From positions 1 to 33,061 of the IMG/VR virus record IMGVR_UViG_3300044629_000549: DNA of 33,061 nucleotides; one strand, written 5' to 3'. Both the position numbers and the translations under genes were made by a program. Below are positions 1 through 6,087 of the stretch, piece by piece; the first letter of the stretch is position 1, and every line of letters begins with the position of its first letter. Below the pieces are notes generated by a model. That model saw nothing but the letters and a program-made list of their open reading frames with translations, had not been told where the DNA came from and made no database searches. The stretch is from a virus.

Positions 1-1119
1 CTTGAGGAACGACCCGTCAGGCAGGAACACCTCATTCCTGTCCTGCACGTAGACGCACCCTTTGAACAGTTCAACCTGCTCCTGGGGCGTCAGAATCTCC
101 CCCACGAACGACGCGGCGTGATCGAAGATGTTGAATCCGGTGCTCTGCATCGCCACCTGCTGCACCACAACGGGGGCAGCCGCCGCACCTCTGAACGTCT
201 TCTTGGTGGGTCGGGCGAGCGCCTTGAGGATCGTCCTGTTCCGATAGTTGAACCTGGATTCCTCCCACCGCTCCTCACGAAACAGACCAGAGCGCCGGAA
301 AATCCGATCCATGCGATCCGGGTCGTCGCCAGTGAAGTCAGCTATGGCATTCATGAGGCTGAGATCAGCAGCGGACCAATCCCATGCTCGCCCACCGTCG
401 TCGGGGAAGCGTTCAGCGAGCACCGCTTCATTCTTGTTCCAGAGGTCGGGAATGCTAACCGTGCGGTTGAAGTTGTAAACCACGTCCGACATCATCATCT
501 GGATCAGCACGTCATCATCAGTCGGTCCATCATACCCAGCGACCGGCCCGCATCCCCACGCTATTGCACTTGGACCTTCCTCACCGCCCTTAGACCTCAA
601 GAATATGGCGCAGACATTCGCCAGAGCATTCGTCTGATCCGTCATCCCTTCCCATGACCCGGTGATGGTGTTGAAGGTCATGGCGATGAAACGACCAGAG
701 TCGTAAATCTCGATCTTGCGGTCAGCCGACTTGCTGCCCACACCGGGCGGCTTTGCTCCTATCCCGAAGATGTGGACACCCTTCCCCGACACGGACCATT
801 CCATATAGACGCCCGAGGGGAACATGCTCGTCACGACTTGCGCCACAGGGTCCCATGTCCCGGTCGCAGGGTCGTACACATTGTCCAGGTCGATGCACCA
901 GAAGGGGTTATTGTCGAGGGTAAAGCCGATACCAGCCGCCTCACCACGGGCGTGGTCCCAGGCATGGCGCACCTCAGCCCACGACCCCCATGTGGCCGAA
1001 TTGGTGCTCGACGCCATGCCGCCCGTGCGCGGATCGAGGGGATACTTCTCGTGCTTCCCCTTCGCCCCGTTCCAGACCAGCTTGTAGAAAATCCAGTTGT
1101 TATACGACAGCATGTTCAT
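1..1119 (-). CDS. Primase-polymerase (AEP-type), C-terminus cut by window edge
   Basis: The frame is open without a stop from an ATG at 1119 down to base 1, giving 373 codons with the C-terminus outside the window. A second ATG at 1113 is an equally possible start. Residues 74-80 read WCIDLDN, with D77 and D79 placed like the metal-binding acidic pair of archaeo-eukaryotic-type primases. Further on come SGKGVHIF and RKIEIYDSGRFI, the serine/histidine strand and the following strand seen in phage primase-polymerases such as the NrS-1 type and P4-type primases. The last visible part (TPQEQVELFKGCVYV) resembles the linker before a helicase domain in such proteins, but that domain is not visible. 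The likely role is primer synthesis at the phage fork. It is transcribed leftward after the nuclease and the TetR-like gene. Subfamily assignment is inference; the primase-like call is firm. Confidence 0.82.
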   Translation of the reverse strand, partial: MNMLSYNNWIFYKLVWNGAKGKHEKYPLDPRTGGMASSTNSATWGSWAEVRHAWDHARGEAAGIGFTLDNNPFWCIDLDNVYDPATGTWDPVAQVVTSMFPSGVYMEWSVSGKGVHIFGIGAKPPGVGSKSADRKIEIYDSGRFIAMTFNTITGSWEGMTDQTNALANVCAIFLRSKGGEEGPSAIAWGCGPVAGYDGPTDDDVLIQMMMSDVVYNFNRTVSIPDLWNKNEAVLAERFPDDGGRAWDWSAADLSLMNAIADFTGDDPDRMDRIFRRSGLFREERWEESRFNYRNRTILKALARPTKKTFRGAAAAPVVVQQVAMQSTGFNIFDHAASFVGEILTPQEQVELFKGCVYVQDRNEVFLPDGSFLK

Positions 1120-1148
1120 GATTCAATCTACCCTGGTATTTCTACGTG

Positions 1149-1343
1149 TTACTTGGTCAGTTCATACTCAGCACGCCGCTTCACCTCGTCGATCCCGCCG
1201 AAATGGTACACGATGGTGCCACGGGCGCATTTGCACCGCTTGGCGAGTGCCTTGCACGTCACGTCCTGACCAGCCTTGAGCATGACGACAGCCTCAGCCA
1301 CCACCATAGCCTTGCGCTGCGCCGCCGACAACCGAACGATCAT
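1149..1343 (-). CDS. Mini TetR-like HTH protein (64 aa)
   Basis: The ATG at 1343 is preceded at a 9-nt gap by AGGAG (1353-1357 on this strand), so I prefer it to the upstream TTG at 1352. Residues about 33-58 (ALAKRCKCARGTIVYHFGGIDEV) have the spacing of a TetR-type helix-turn-helix: a small-residue first helix, a GT-Y-HF recognition helix and a following acidic helix. The usual ligand-binding C-terminal domain of about 130 residues is absent, so this is only the DNA-binding head. The gene overlaps the end of the VRR-NUC gene by 50 nt and lies just ahead of the primase gene. It could be a small repressor of the divergent promoters at 1705-1791 or simply a DNA-binding accessory protein. The target is unknown. 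Confidence 0.6.
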   Translation of the reverse strand: MIVRLSAAQRKAMVVAEAVVMLKAGQDVTCKALAKRCKCARGTIVYHFGGIDEVKRRAEYELTK

Positions 1344-1704
1344 AGTCTTCAACTCCTGTCACAAATCCTGCCAGACCACCCTTCTCCCGCACGACGCGGA
1401 TGAACTCAGCCTGTGCCCTTTCCCGGTCATTCCCTGGACCACGCCACCCTGGATGTTTCATCTCCACGGCGGTGAACACGCCCATGACCAGTCCGACGTG
1501 ATGTGGTAACACCACCATCGGGGTAATGCCGATCAAATCGCTGCTTTTGAGGCGCTTGTTGAGTTGCGCCGAGTCGTTTGCAAGACCATAGCGGATCAAT
1601 CGACCCGTATCGTCATAGCACGCACCGCTCTGGTTCCGCCACAGGGTGATCCCCCGTTGCGATGCCATGAGACGGACCTGACTCTGTGCGGCAGCTTCAT
1701 TCAT
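1294..1704 (-). CDS. VRR-NUC domain nuclease
   Basis: This 136-aa protein matches the small stand-alone VRR-NUC type of the PD-(D/E)XK superfamily. An N-terminal helix is followed by SSDLIGITP, where D56 is the first metal ligand, then by EMKHPG, where E81 and K83 form the E-x-K motif. The helix after that (ERAQAEFIRVVREKGG) is the usual continuation of the fold. The family cuts branched or structured DNA, and stand-alone phage copies are commonly next to replication genes, as here. The ATG at 1704 has only a poor ribosome binding site (GGTGGGGC). It is first in a leftward operon with the TetR-like and primase genes. The C-terminal glycine run is unremarkable. Confidence 0.85.
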   Translation of the reverse strand: MNEAAAQSQVRLMASQRGITLWRNQSGACYDDTGRLIRYGLANDSAQLNKRLKSSDLIGITPMVVLPHHVGLVMGVFTAVEMKHPGWRGPGNDRERAQAEFIRVVREKGGLAGFVTGVEDYDRSVVGGAAQGYGGG

Positions 1705-1710
1705 GCCCCA

Positions 1711-1739
1711 CCTATATCAGAGCGGTTCGCTGTTGACAA
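1711..1739 (-). promoter_or_regulatory. Putative divergent leftward promoter overlapping the rightward one
   Basis: On the minus strand TTGTCA (1734-1739) and TATAGG (1711-1716) are 17 nt apart. The -35 shares bases with the rightward -35 because GTTGACAAC is nearly palindromic. The predicted start site falls on or next to the ATG at 1704, so the nuclease mRNA would be almost leaderless. The evidence is weak motif matching. Confidence 0.28.
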
Positions 1740-1761
1740 CCTCTACTGACACTCTTATTGT
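1733..1761 (+). promoter_or_regulatory. Putative rightward sigma70 promoter
   Basis: TTGACA at 1733-1738 and TATTGT at 1756-1761 are separated by exactly 17 nt. This places a start site about 24 nt ahead of the first rightward gene at 1792, leaving room for its AGAGGT ribosome binding site. The call rests on motif match and position only. Confidence 0.5.
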
Positions 1762-1791
1762 CACCCCACTGAATGACACAAGAGGTACGTC

Positions 1792-1986
1792 ATGAAAACC
1801 TGTGAGACTTGCATCTGGTGGCGCACCGGAGCGAACCGGACCTTCCCGTTCCCCGGCAAGAGCGAATGCCACATCAACCCACCCGCTGCTTTGGTTGGAC
1901 CGGATGGGCGCTATCTGTCCATCTTCCCCGTCACTCGTGGTGATGATTTCTGCGGCCTGCATGAGACTGACGATGGGCAAGCGTAG
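1792..1986 (+). CDS. Small cysteine-rich (CxxC) protein
   Basis: This 64-aa protein starts with MKTCETCIWWR and has later cysteines at about residues 26 and 54 (DFCG), giving C-x2-C-x-W ... C ... C. That is the pattern of small phage zinc-ribbon-like proteins of unknown role. The start is well supported by AGAGGT eight bases upstream. It is the first gene of the rightward operon and overlaps the methyltransferase start by 14 nt. A protein of the same design is encoded at 2633-2815. I cannot assign a function; DNA or RNA binding through a zinc knuckle is a guess. Confidence 0.72.
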   Translation: MKTCETCIWWRTGANRTFPFPGKSECHINPPAALVGPDGRYLSIFPVTRGDDFCGLHETDDGQA

Positions 1987-2488
1987 CACCTTCCCCCGCT
2001 CCCCCCGCGACTTCTACCCGACGCCGTATGAGGCGGTGGTGCCGCTGCTGCCTCATCTCGTCGAGCGCACATTCTTCCACGAACCGTGCTGCGGCAACGG
2101 GCAACTCATTGGGCATCTTGAGGCGCATGGGCACCGCTGCCTGGGATCGTCGGACATCGAGCCTCACCCGTGCGTCGGGTTCAAGCAAGACGCCATGACG
2201 CTGACCCACTGCATCGGCACCATGTTCATCACAAACCCTCCATGGGCGTGGTCGATCCTCAACCCGATGATCACCCACCTGTCAACCCTGGCACCGACTT
2301 GGCTGCTGCTGAATGCTGATCAAATGCACAACAAGCGCATGGGTCCGCACCTCAAGCGTTGCACCAAGATTGTCAGCATCGGTCGCGTCAAGTGGATGCC
2401 CGACAGCACTTCGACCGGCATGGAGAACTCCGCGTGGTTCCTGTTCGATCAGAACCACGATGGTCCGACTGTGTTTGTGGGTCGTTGA
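1973..2488 (+). CDS. SAM-dependent DNA methyltransferase
   Basis: The 171-aa protein opens with RDFYPTPYEAV, an N-terminal signature of small phage DNA methyltransferases. It continues with HEPCCGNGQ (about residues 36-44), the SAM-binding motif I, and NPPW at residues 88-91, the catalytic motif IV of N6-adenine or N4-cytosine enzymes. The order (motif I before motif IV) fits a compact gamma/epsilon-type layout with no visible target recognition domain. The ATG at 1973 is chosen; the ATG at 1961 in the same frame would add four residues. It overlaps the preceding small gene and ends at the -35 of a candidate promoter. The likely job is protecting phage DNA from host restriction or marking it. 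Sequence specificity cannot be read from the sequence. Confidence 0.83.
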   Translation: MGKRSTFPRSPRDFYPTPYEAVVPLLPHLVERTFFHEPCCGNGQLIGHLEAHGHRCLGSSDIEPHPCVGFKQDAMTLTHCIGTMFITNPPWAWSILNPMITHLSTLAPTWLLLNADQMHNKRMGPHLKRCTKIVSIGRVKWMPDSTSTGMENSAWFLFDQNHDGPTVFVGR

Positions 2489-2514
2489 CAAGCAGGTGTG
2501 GCTGCGCATATCTT
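2485..2514 (+). promoter_or_regulatory. Putative promoter of the helicase operon
   Basis: TTGACA at 2485-2490 overlaps the stop codon of the methyltransferase gene, and TATCTT at 2509-2514 follows after 18 nt. A start site near 2521 would give a leader of about 112 nt before the ATG at 2633, which coincides with the folded region described next. Motif-based only. Confidence 0.45.
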
Positions 2515-2522
2515 TGCTTCGT

Positions 2523-2632
2523 GGGTTTGACGACCCGAGAGCACCTCATAGCAGGGCATACGGTGGTTTCTTCGGAAACACCGGTTACTCCCCGGTCGTC
2601 AACGCCGTATGTCCCGCTATGAGGTGCTTCAA
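2523..2632 (+). promoter_or_regulatory. Structured 5' leader with 24-position inverted repeat and pseudoknot
   Basis: Bases 2540-2563 pair with 2605-2628: 22 Watson-Crick pairs, one G-U (2556/2612) and one A/C mismatch (2553/2615). Inside this stem lie a GTTTC-TTCG-GAAAC hairpin (2566-2579), which is the very stable C(UUCG)G tetraloop, and a CCGG/CCGG hairpin (2581-2595). Upstream, GGGT/ACCC (2523-2526/2533-2536) forms a small hairpin. Its loop and 3' arm, TTGACGACC (2527-2535), are exactly complementary to GGTCGTCAA (2594-2602), and this pairing crosses the long stem as a pseudoknot. The 3' arm contains GAGGTG (2621-2626), the ribosome binding site of the gene at 2633, so the folded RNA would hide it. 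No uridine run follows, which argues for translational control rather than termination. A DNA role such as an origin is an alternative. Confidence 0.68.
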
Positions 2633-2815
2633 ATGAGCAAAACCCCTCCTCCCAATTACAAAGTCGCTAAGTGTTGCGGATCGTGCAAGCATTGGAACAT
2701 CGACGCTGAGACATCACTGGGTGATGGTATGTGCCGCAAGCACCCCCGTGGCGATGGCGACTTCGTGGTCGAGTTCATCAACCACATCTGCGACAACTGG
2801 GAAATTTTCGAGTGA
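2633..2815 (+). CDS. Small cysteine-rich (CxxC) protein, leader gene of the helicase operon
   Basis: This 60-aa protein has CCGSCKHW near the N-terminus, then a cysteine in GMCRKHP and a last one in HICDNW, giving C-x2-C-x2-W ... C ... C. It shares this layout with the product of 1792-1986, so the two are probably distant paralogues of a zinc-binding fold. The ATG at 2633 has GAGGTG seven bases upstream, and that site is buried in the 3' arm of the leader stem. The stop TGA overlaps the GTG start of the helicase (GTGA), so helicase translation is probably coupled to this gene. No function is known to me. Confidence 0.75.
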   Translation: MSKTPPPNYKVAKCCGSCKHWNIDAETSLGDGMCRKHPRGDGDFVVEFINHICDNWEIFE

Positions 2816-5520
2816 CCATCCCAACGCTTCGCCCGTACCAGCGCGACCTGTACGACCGCGTGCATCAATCGTGGAACCAGGGTGCTCGTAACACCATGGT
2901 CGTACTGAGCACCGGATTGGGAAAGACCGTGCTGCTCTCTCAGGTCATCAAGGACCACCAGGGGCTGTCCTGCGTTATGGCGCATCGTCAGGAACTGGTG
3001 AGCCAGTTGAGCATGTCGCTCGCCCGGTTCGAGGTGATGCACCGGATCATCGCACCGAAGAACGTGATCGCCAGCATCGTGCGGGAGCATCAGATCGAGT
3101 TCGGGCGCACCTATTACAACGCCAACGCCCCGGCAGCCGTGGCTGGTGTGAACACCCTCGTCTCCCGCCAGGATGCACTCTCACGATGGGCGCAACAGGT
3201 GACGCTCTGGGTAGGAGATGAAATCCATCACTACCTGAAGAAAAACCTATTCGGCACGGCGGCGAGTATGTTCCCCCACGCCCGTGGTCTCGGCGTGACC
3301 GCCACACCGCAACGAGCGGATGGTAAGGGCTTGGGTGCTCACAGTGACGGTCTGTTTCACGTCATGCTCGAAGGTCCGCCGATGAGCGCAGCCATGCAAA
3401 TGGGCAATCTATGCCGCTACCGCATCGTAGCGCCGCCCGGTGACTTTGACGCTGACCACATCAAGATCACAGCGAGCGGTGACTTCAGCGGCAAGGAGAT
3501 GCGTGAGGCGGCGCGGAAGTCCCACATCGTCGGCGATGTGGTCGAGCATTATTTGCGGTTCGCGGCGGGCAAGACGGGTATCACGTTCGCCACGGACGTG
3601 GAGACCGCCAATGAGATTGCCGAGCAATATCGACAGGCTGGTGTGCCGTGTCAGGCCGTGAGCGCCGAGACACCGGAGCATGTGCGCAATGACTTCGTGC
3701 GCCGCTTCAAACGGGGCGATCTGCTGCAACTGGTCAATGTCGATCTGTTCGGTGAAGGCTTCGATCTGCCCAATCTCGAAGTGGTCAGTATGGCGCGTCC
3801 CACCATGTCTCTAGCTGTCTACATGCAGCAATGCCTTGACTCAGAAACCGAGGTGTTGACCAACAGGGGGTGGGTAGGTCGTCAGGACATTCGTTATGAC
3901 GATATGGTCGCTGCTGTCGATGTTGTAGATATGTCAGCACATTGGTGTGGGGTTGAGGGAATTGTAGACAGGGAGATTGATCAAAGCGAGAGGATGTTCT
4001 CGATCAAATCGCCCCATCTTGATATTCGTGTTACAGGCGGTCACGATATGATCGTTAAAGGGATATCAGGTACATGTATCAAGTGGCATAAACAGATCGC
4101 CGCAGATGTTGCCTGTCGTAAAGGCATGTTCCGTGTCCCTATTTCGGCAGAACTTCAAATCCCCGATGCCGATATCTCTGATAATGATCTCAGAGTGATT
4201 GGGTGGTTTCTATCCGATGGTGTCGTGAATAAGAGAACAAATGCTCTTATGATTTCCCAGGCATCTCATAAGAAATCACACTGCAATTCAATACGCAGTG
4301 TTCTCAGATCTGCCAACTTCCGAGTTGGTGAATGTACGATTCGTCGTACTGGTGATCTTGCCAAGTACGAACCGTTGTTGATGTTTTCGGTGTCGCACGG
4401 AAATCCTCGCAAGGTCGTGGATCGACACATGACCGGTTGGGCGAGACTTGAGAAATGGTTCGACAAGAGTCTGCCTGGAATATACGACACTTTAAGCGCA
4501 CGCCAACTCGGTGTAATGCTTGAAACTCTAAACCTCGGCGACGGAGTGAATAACCACAAGGGCTGTCGTTGGAACCGTCAGACAATGACAATCACCTGCG
4601 GTGATAATAAGGTGATGGCTGAAAGGCTCCAAGCACTGCTTGTCGTCAGAGGGTTCAAGTGCAATCTAGCTACTCAACATTATCCCGGCAGGAATCGTTG
4701 GTACATTCTTCACATTAAGAAATCGTCCACAGCAACAATTGCTGGGATCGGTGTGTCAGATGGTAACATCGGCGATAAGACTTATGTCAGATCAAGGTTC
4801 TCTAGTGTTGAACACACTCCAGGCGAACGGGTCTGGTGTGTGACAAATCGACTGGGAACATTAATCACCCGCCGCAATGGTAAGGTCTCGATCTTGGGTA
4901 ACTGCGGTCGCGCCCTTCGCCCCTCGCCCGGTAAGGACCGTGCGCTGATCATCGACCATGTGGGGAACGTGAAGCGGCACGGTCTGCCCGACATTCCCCG
5001 ACGTTGGACCCTGGACGCCAGGGAGAAGCGCAGCAGCAAGGCGGCTGACCCTGATGTGATTCCGCTGACCACATGCCTGTCGTGCTACGAGGTCTATGAG
5101 CGAATCAAGGCAGCCTGCCCCCATTGTGGTTACAAGCATCAGCCCGACGCCCGTCGCCGCCCGGATCAGGTCGATGGTGATCTGGCGATGCTCGACGACG
5201 ACGTGCTCGAGGCATTGCGCCAAGCAGCGATTCAAGCGATGGAGACCCCCGAGAGCATGGCTGATCGCGTCGGGTTCGTCGCTGGTCCTATTGCTGGCAG
5301 AGGTGCCGCCAATCGCCAGCGCGAAAAGATCGAAGCGCAACTGGCTTTGCGGGAGACAATTGCTCTTTGGGCAGGTCAACAACGGTCACTCAACCGTCCC
5401 GATGAGGAGAGTTACCGCAGGTTCTTCTTGACATTCGGAATTGACGTACTTTCGGCCCAAGCTCTGGGTCGCAATGAAGCTGAAAAATTGACTGTTGACA
5501 TCCAAAAAGCCCTCGGATAG
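2812..5520 (+). CDS. SF2 DNA helicase interrupted by an intein
   Basis: The 902-aa precursor starts at GTG 2812, overlapping the previous stop; the conserved RPYQRDL (Q-motif-like) begins at residue 6, so the longer open frame upstream is not used. N-extein motifs are STGLGKT (K38, Walker A), DEIH (136-139, Walker B), TATP (about 163-166) and GEGFDLP (from 314). Motif VI would read QQCGRALR, but it is split after QQ by a 357-residue intein (residues 341-697). The C-extein (698-902) carries C755-x2-C758-x10-C769-x2-C772, a probable zinc finger. The spliced protein would be 545 aa, an ATP-driven duplex-unwinding enzyme of the RAD25/XPB or DEAD-like phage type. Because motif VI is needed for ATP hydrolysis, the precursor should be inactive until splicing. 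The operon continues with the hypothetical gene at 5554. Confidence 0.93.
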   Translation: MTIPTLRPYQRDLYDRVHQSWNQGARNTMVVLSTGLGKTVLLSQVIKDHQGLSCVMAHRQELVSQLSMSLARFEVMHRIIAPKNVIASIVREHQIEFGRTYYNANAPAAVAGVNTLVSRQDALSRWAQQVTLWVGDEIHHYLKKNLFGTAASMFPHARGLGVTATPQRADGKGLGAHSDGLFHVMLEGPPMSAAMQMGNLCRYRIVAPPGDFDADHIKITASGDFSGKEMREAARKSHIVGDVVEHYLRFAAGKTGITFATDVETANEIAEQYRQAGVPCQAVSAETPEHVRNDFVRRFKRGDLLQLVNVDLFGEGFDLPNLEVVSMARPTMSLAVYMQQCLDSETEVLTNRGWVGRQDIRYDDMVAAVDVVDMSAHWCGVEGIVDREIDQSERMFSIKSPHLDIRVTGGHDMIVKGISGTCIKWHKQIAADVACRKGMFRVPISAELQIPDADISDNDLRVIGWFLSDGVVNKRTNALMISQASHKKSHCNSIRSVLRSANFRVGECTIRRTGDLAKYEPLLMFSVSHGNPRKVVDRHMTGWARLEKWFDKSLPGIYDTLSARQLGVMLETLNLGDGVNNHKGCRWNRQTMTITCGDNKVMAERLQALLVVRGFKCNLATQHYPGRNRWYILHIKKSSTATIAGIGVSDGNIGDKTYVRSRFSSVEHTPGERVWCVTNRLGTLITRRNGKVSILGNCGRALRPSPGKDRALIIDHVGNVKRHGLPDIPRRWTLDAREKRSSKAADPDVIPLTTCLSCYEVYERIKAACPHCGYKHQPDARRRPDQVDGDLAMLDDDVLEALRQAAIQAMETPESMADRVGFVAGPIAGRGAANRQREKIEAQLALRETIALWAGQQRSLNRPDEESYRRFFLTFGIDVLSAQALGRNEAEKLTVDIQKALG
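3832..4902 (+). mobile_element. Intein with LAGLIDADG (DOD) homing endonuclease domain
   Basis: The element starts at Cys (CLDSETEVLTNRGW, splicing block A) and ends at Asn before Cys of the C-extein. Block B is T68-G-G-H71. The C-terminal blocks read VWCVTN and RRNGKVSILGN. Two LAGLIDADG-like helices are present: VIGWFLSDG with D129 and MLETLNLGDG with D237, the usual acidic pair about 108 residues apart. The penultimate residue is Gly rather than the common His. Sampled 60-base blocks are 42-50% GC inside the intein and 62-63% in the exteins, a sign of separate origin. Insertion sits inside helicase motif VI. Splicing chemistry residues (Cys1, block-B His, terminal Asn, Cys+1) are intact, so it should splice; endonuclease activity is inferred from the two acidic residues. 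Confidence 0.93.
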
Positions 5521-5523
5521 TGT
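5495..5523 (+). promoter_or_regulatory. Possible internal promoter before the gene at 5554
   Basis: TTGACA at 5495-5500 and TAGTGT at 5518-5523 are 17 nt apart, at the very end of the helicase gene. The -10 is poor. It could let the nuclease/SSB genes be expressed apart from the helicase. Motif-based only. Confidence 0.27.
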
Positions 5524-5553
5524 CAACAGTGTTATGTAACTGAGGAAAACATC

Positions 5554-6087
5554 ATGATCACTCTTACCATCCAAGCCAACAATTTTCAGGAATTGATCGC
5601 CATGCTGCGTGACGTTCCGATGGGTGCCGTTACCCCCGTCACGCGGACCACCGAGACCACTGAGGAGGTTGCTGTGCACATCACTGTGCCAGAACTGACT
5701 CCGGCTGTCGTCCTCCCCGGCGCTGAGACCGACTCGTCTGGCACCGTCTGGAACGCCGAGATTCATTCCAGCAGCAAGGCGAAGAACAAGGACGGCACTT
5801 GGCGTCGGAAGCGCGGTATCGACGACGACGCCTCCGCCGCCCCGGTGCAGCAGGGCATCCCGCCCGTGCAGCCCATCCCGGCTGCCCCCGTCGCTACCCC
5901 CGTCACCGCGCCCACCATCGACTACAACACCCTGATGAACCTCGTCGGCGCGAAGATGATGGAGGGTAAGTTGAGCAATGCTTCGCTCGGTACCATCATG
6001 GTCGAGTATGGGATCACCAACTTCCAGGAACTGATCCCGCGCCCCGATCTGATCCCGACGATCTACGCCAAGGTCTACGCGCTTTGA
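5554..6087 (+). CDS. Hypothetical replication-operon protein
   Basis: This 177-aa protein has a clear ribosome binding site (GAGGAAAA, 8 bases before the ATG). The N-terminal 25 residues form a strand-helix unit (TIQANNFQELIAMLRDV). The middle is rich in proline, alanine and valine (residues about 90-130) and looks like a flexible linker with a basic patch (KRGIDDD). The C-terminal 45 residues form a compact helical domain ending in ITNFQELIPRPDLIPTIYAKV. The motif NFQEL occurs in both the first and last segments, which may be chance. I do not recognise a family. Its position between a helicase and a RecB-like nuclease, with a 4-nt overlap to the latter, suggests a replication or recombination accessory role. 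Confidence 0.75.
   Translation: MITLTIQANNFQELIAMLRDVPMGAVTPVTRTTETTEEVAVHITVPELTPAVVLPGAETDSSGTVWNAEIHSSSKAKNKDGTWRRKRGIDDDASAAPVQQGIPPVQPIPAAPVATPVTAPTIDYNTLMNLVGAKMMEGKLSNASLGTIMVEYGITNFQELIPRPDLIPTIYAKVYAL

Noticed and set aside
118-657. 179-aa plus-strand frame
   Set aside because: It lies antisense to the primase-polymerase, which has clear motifs; the reverse frame is open because of high GC.
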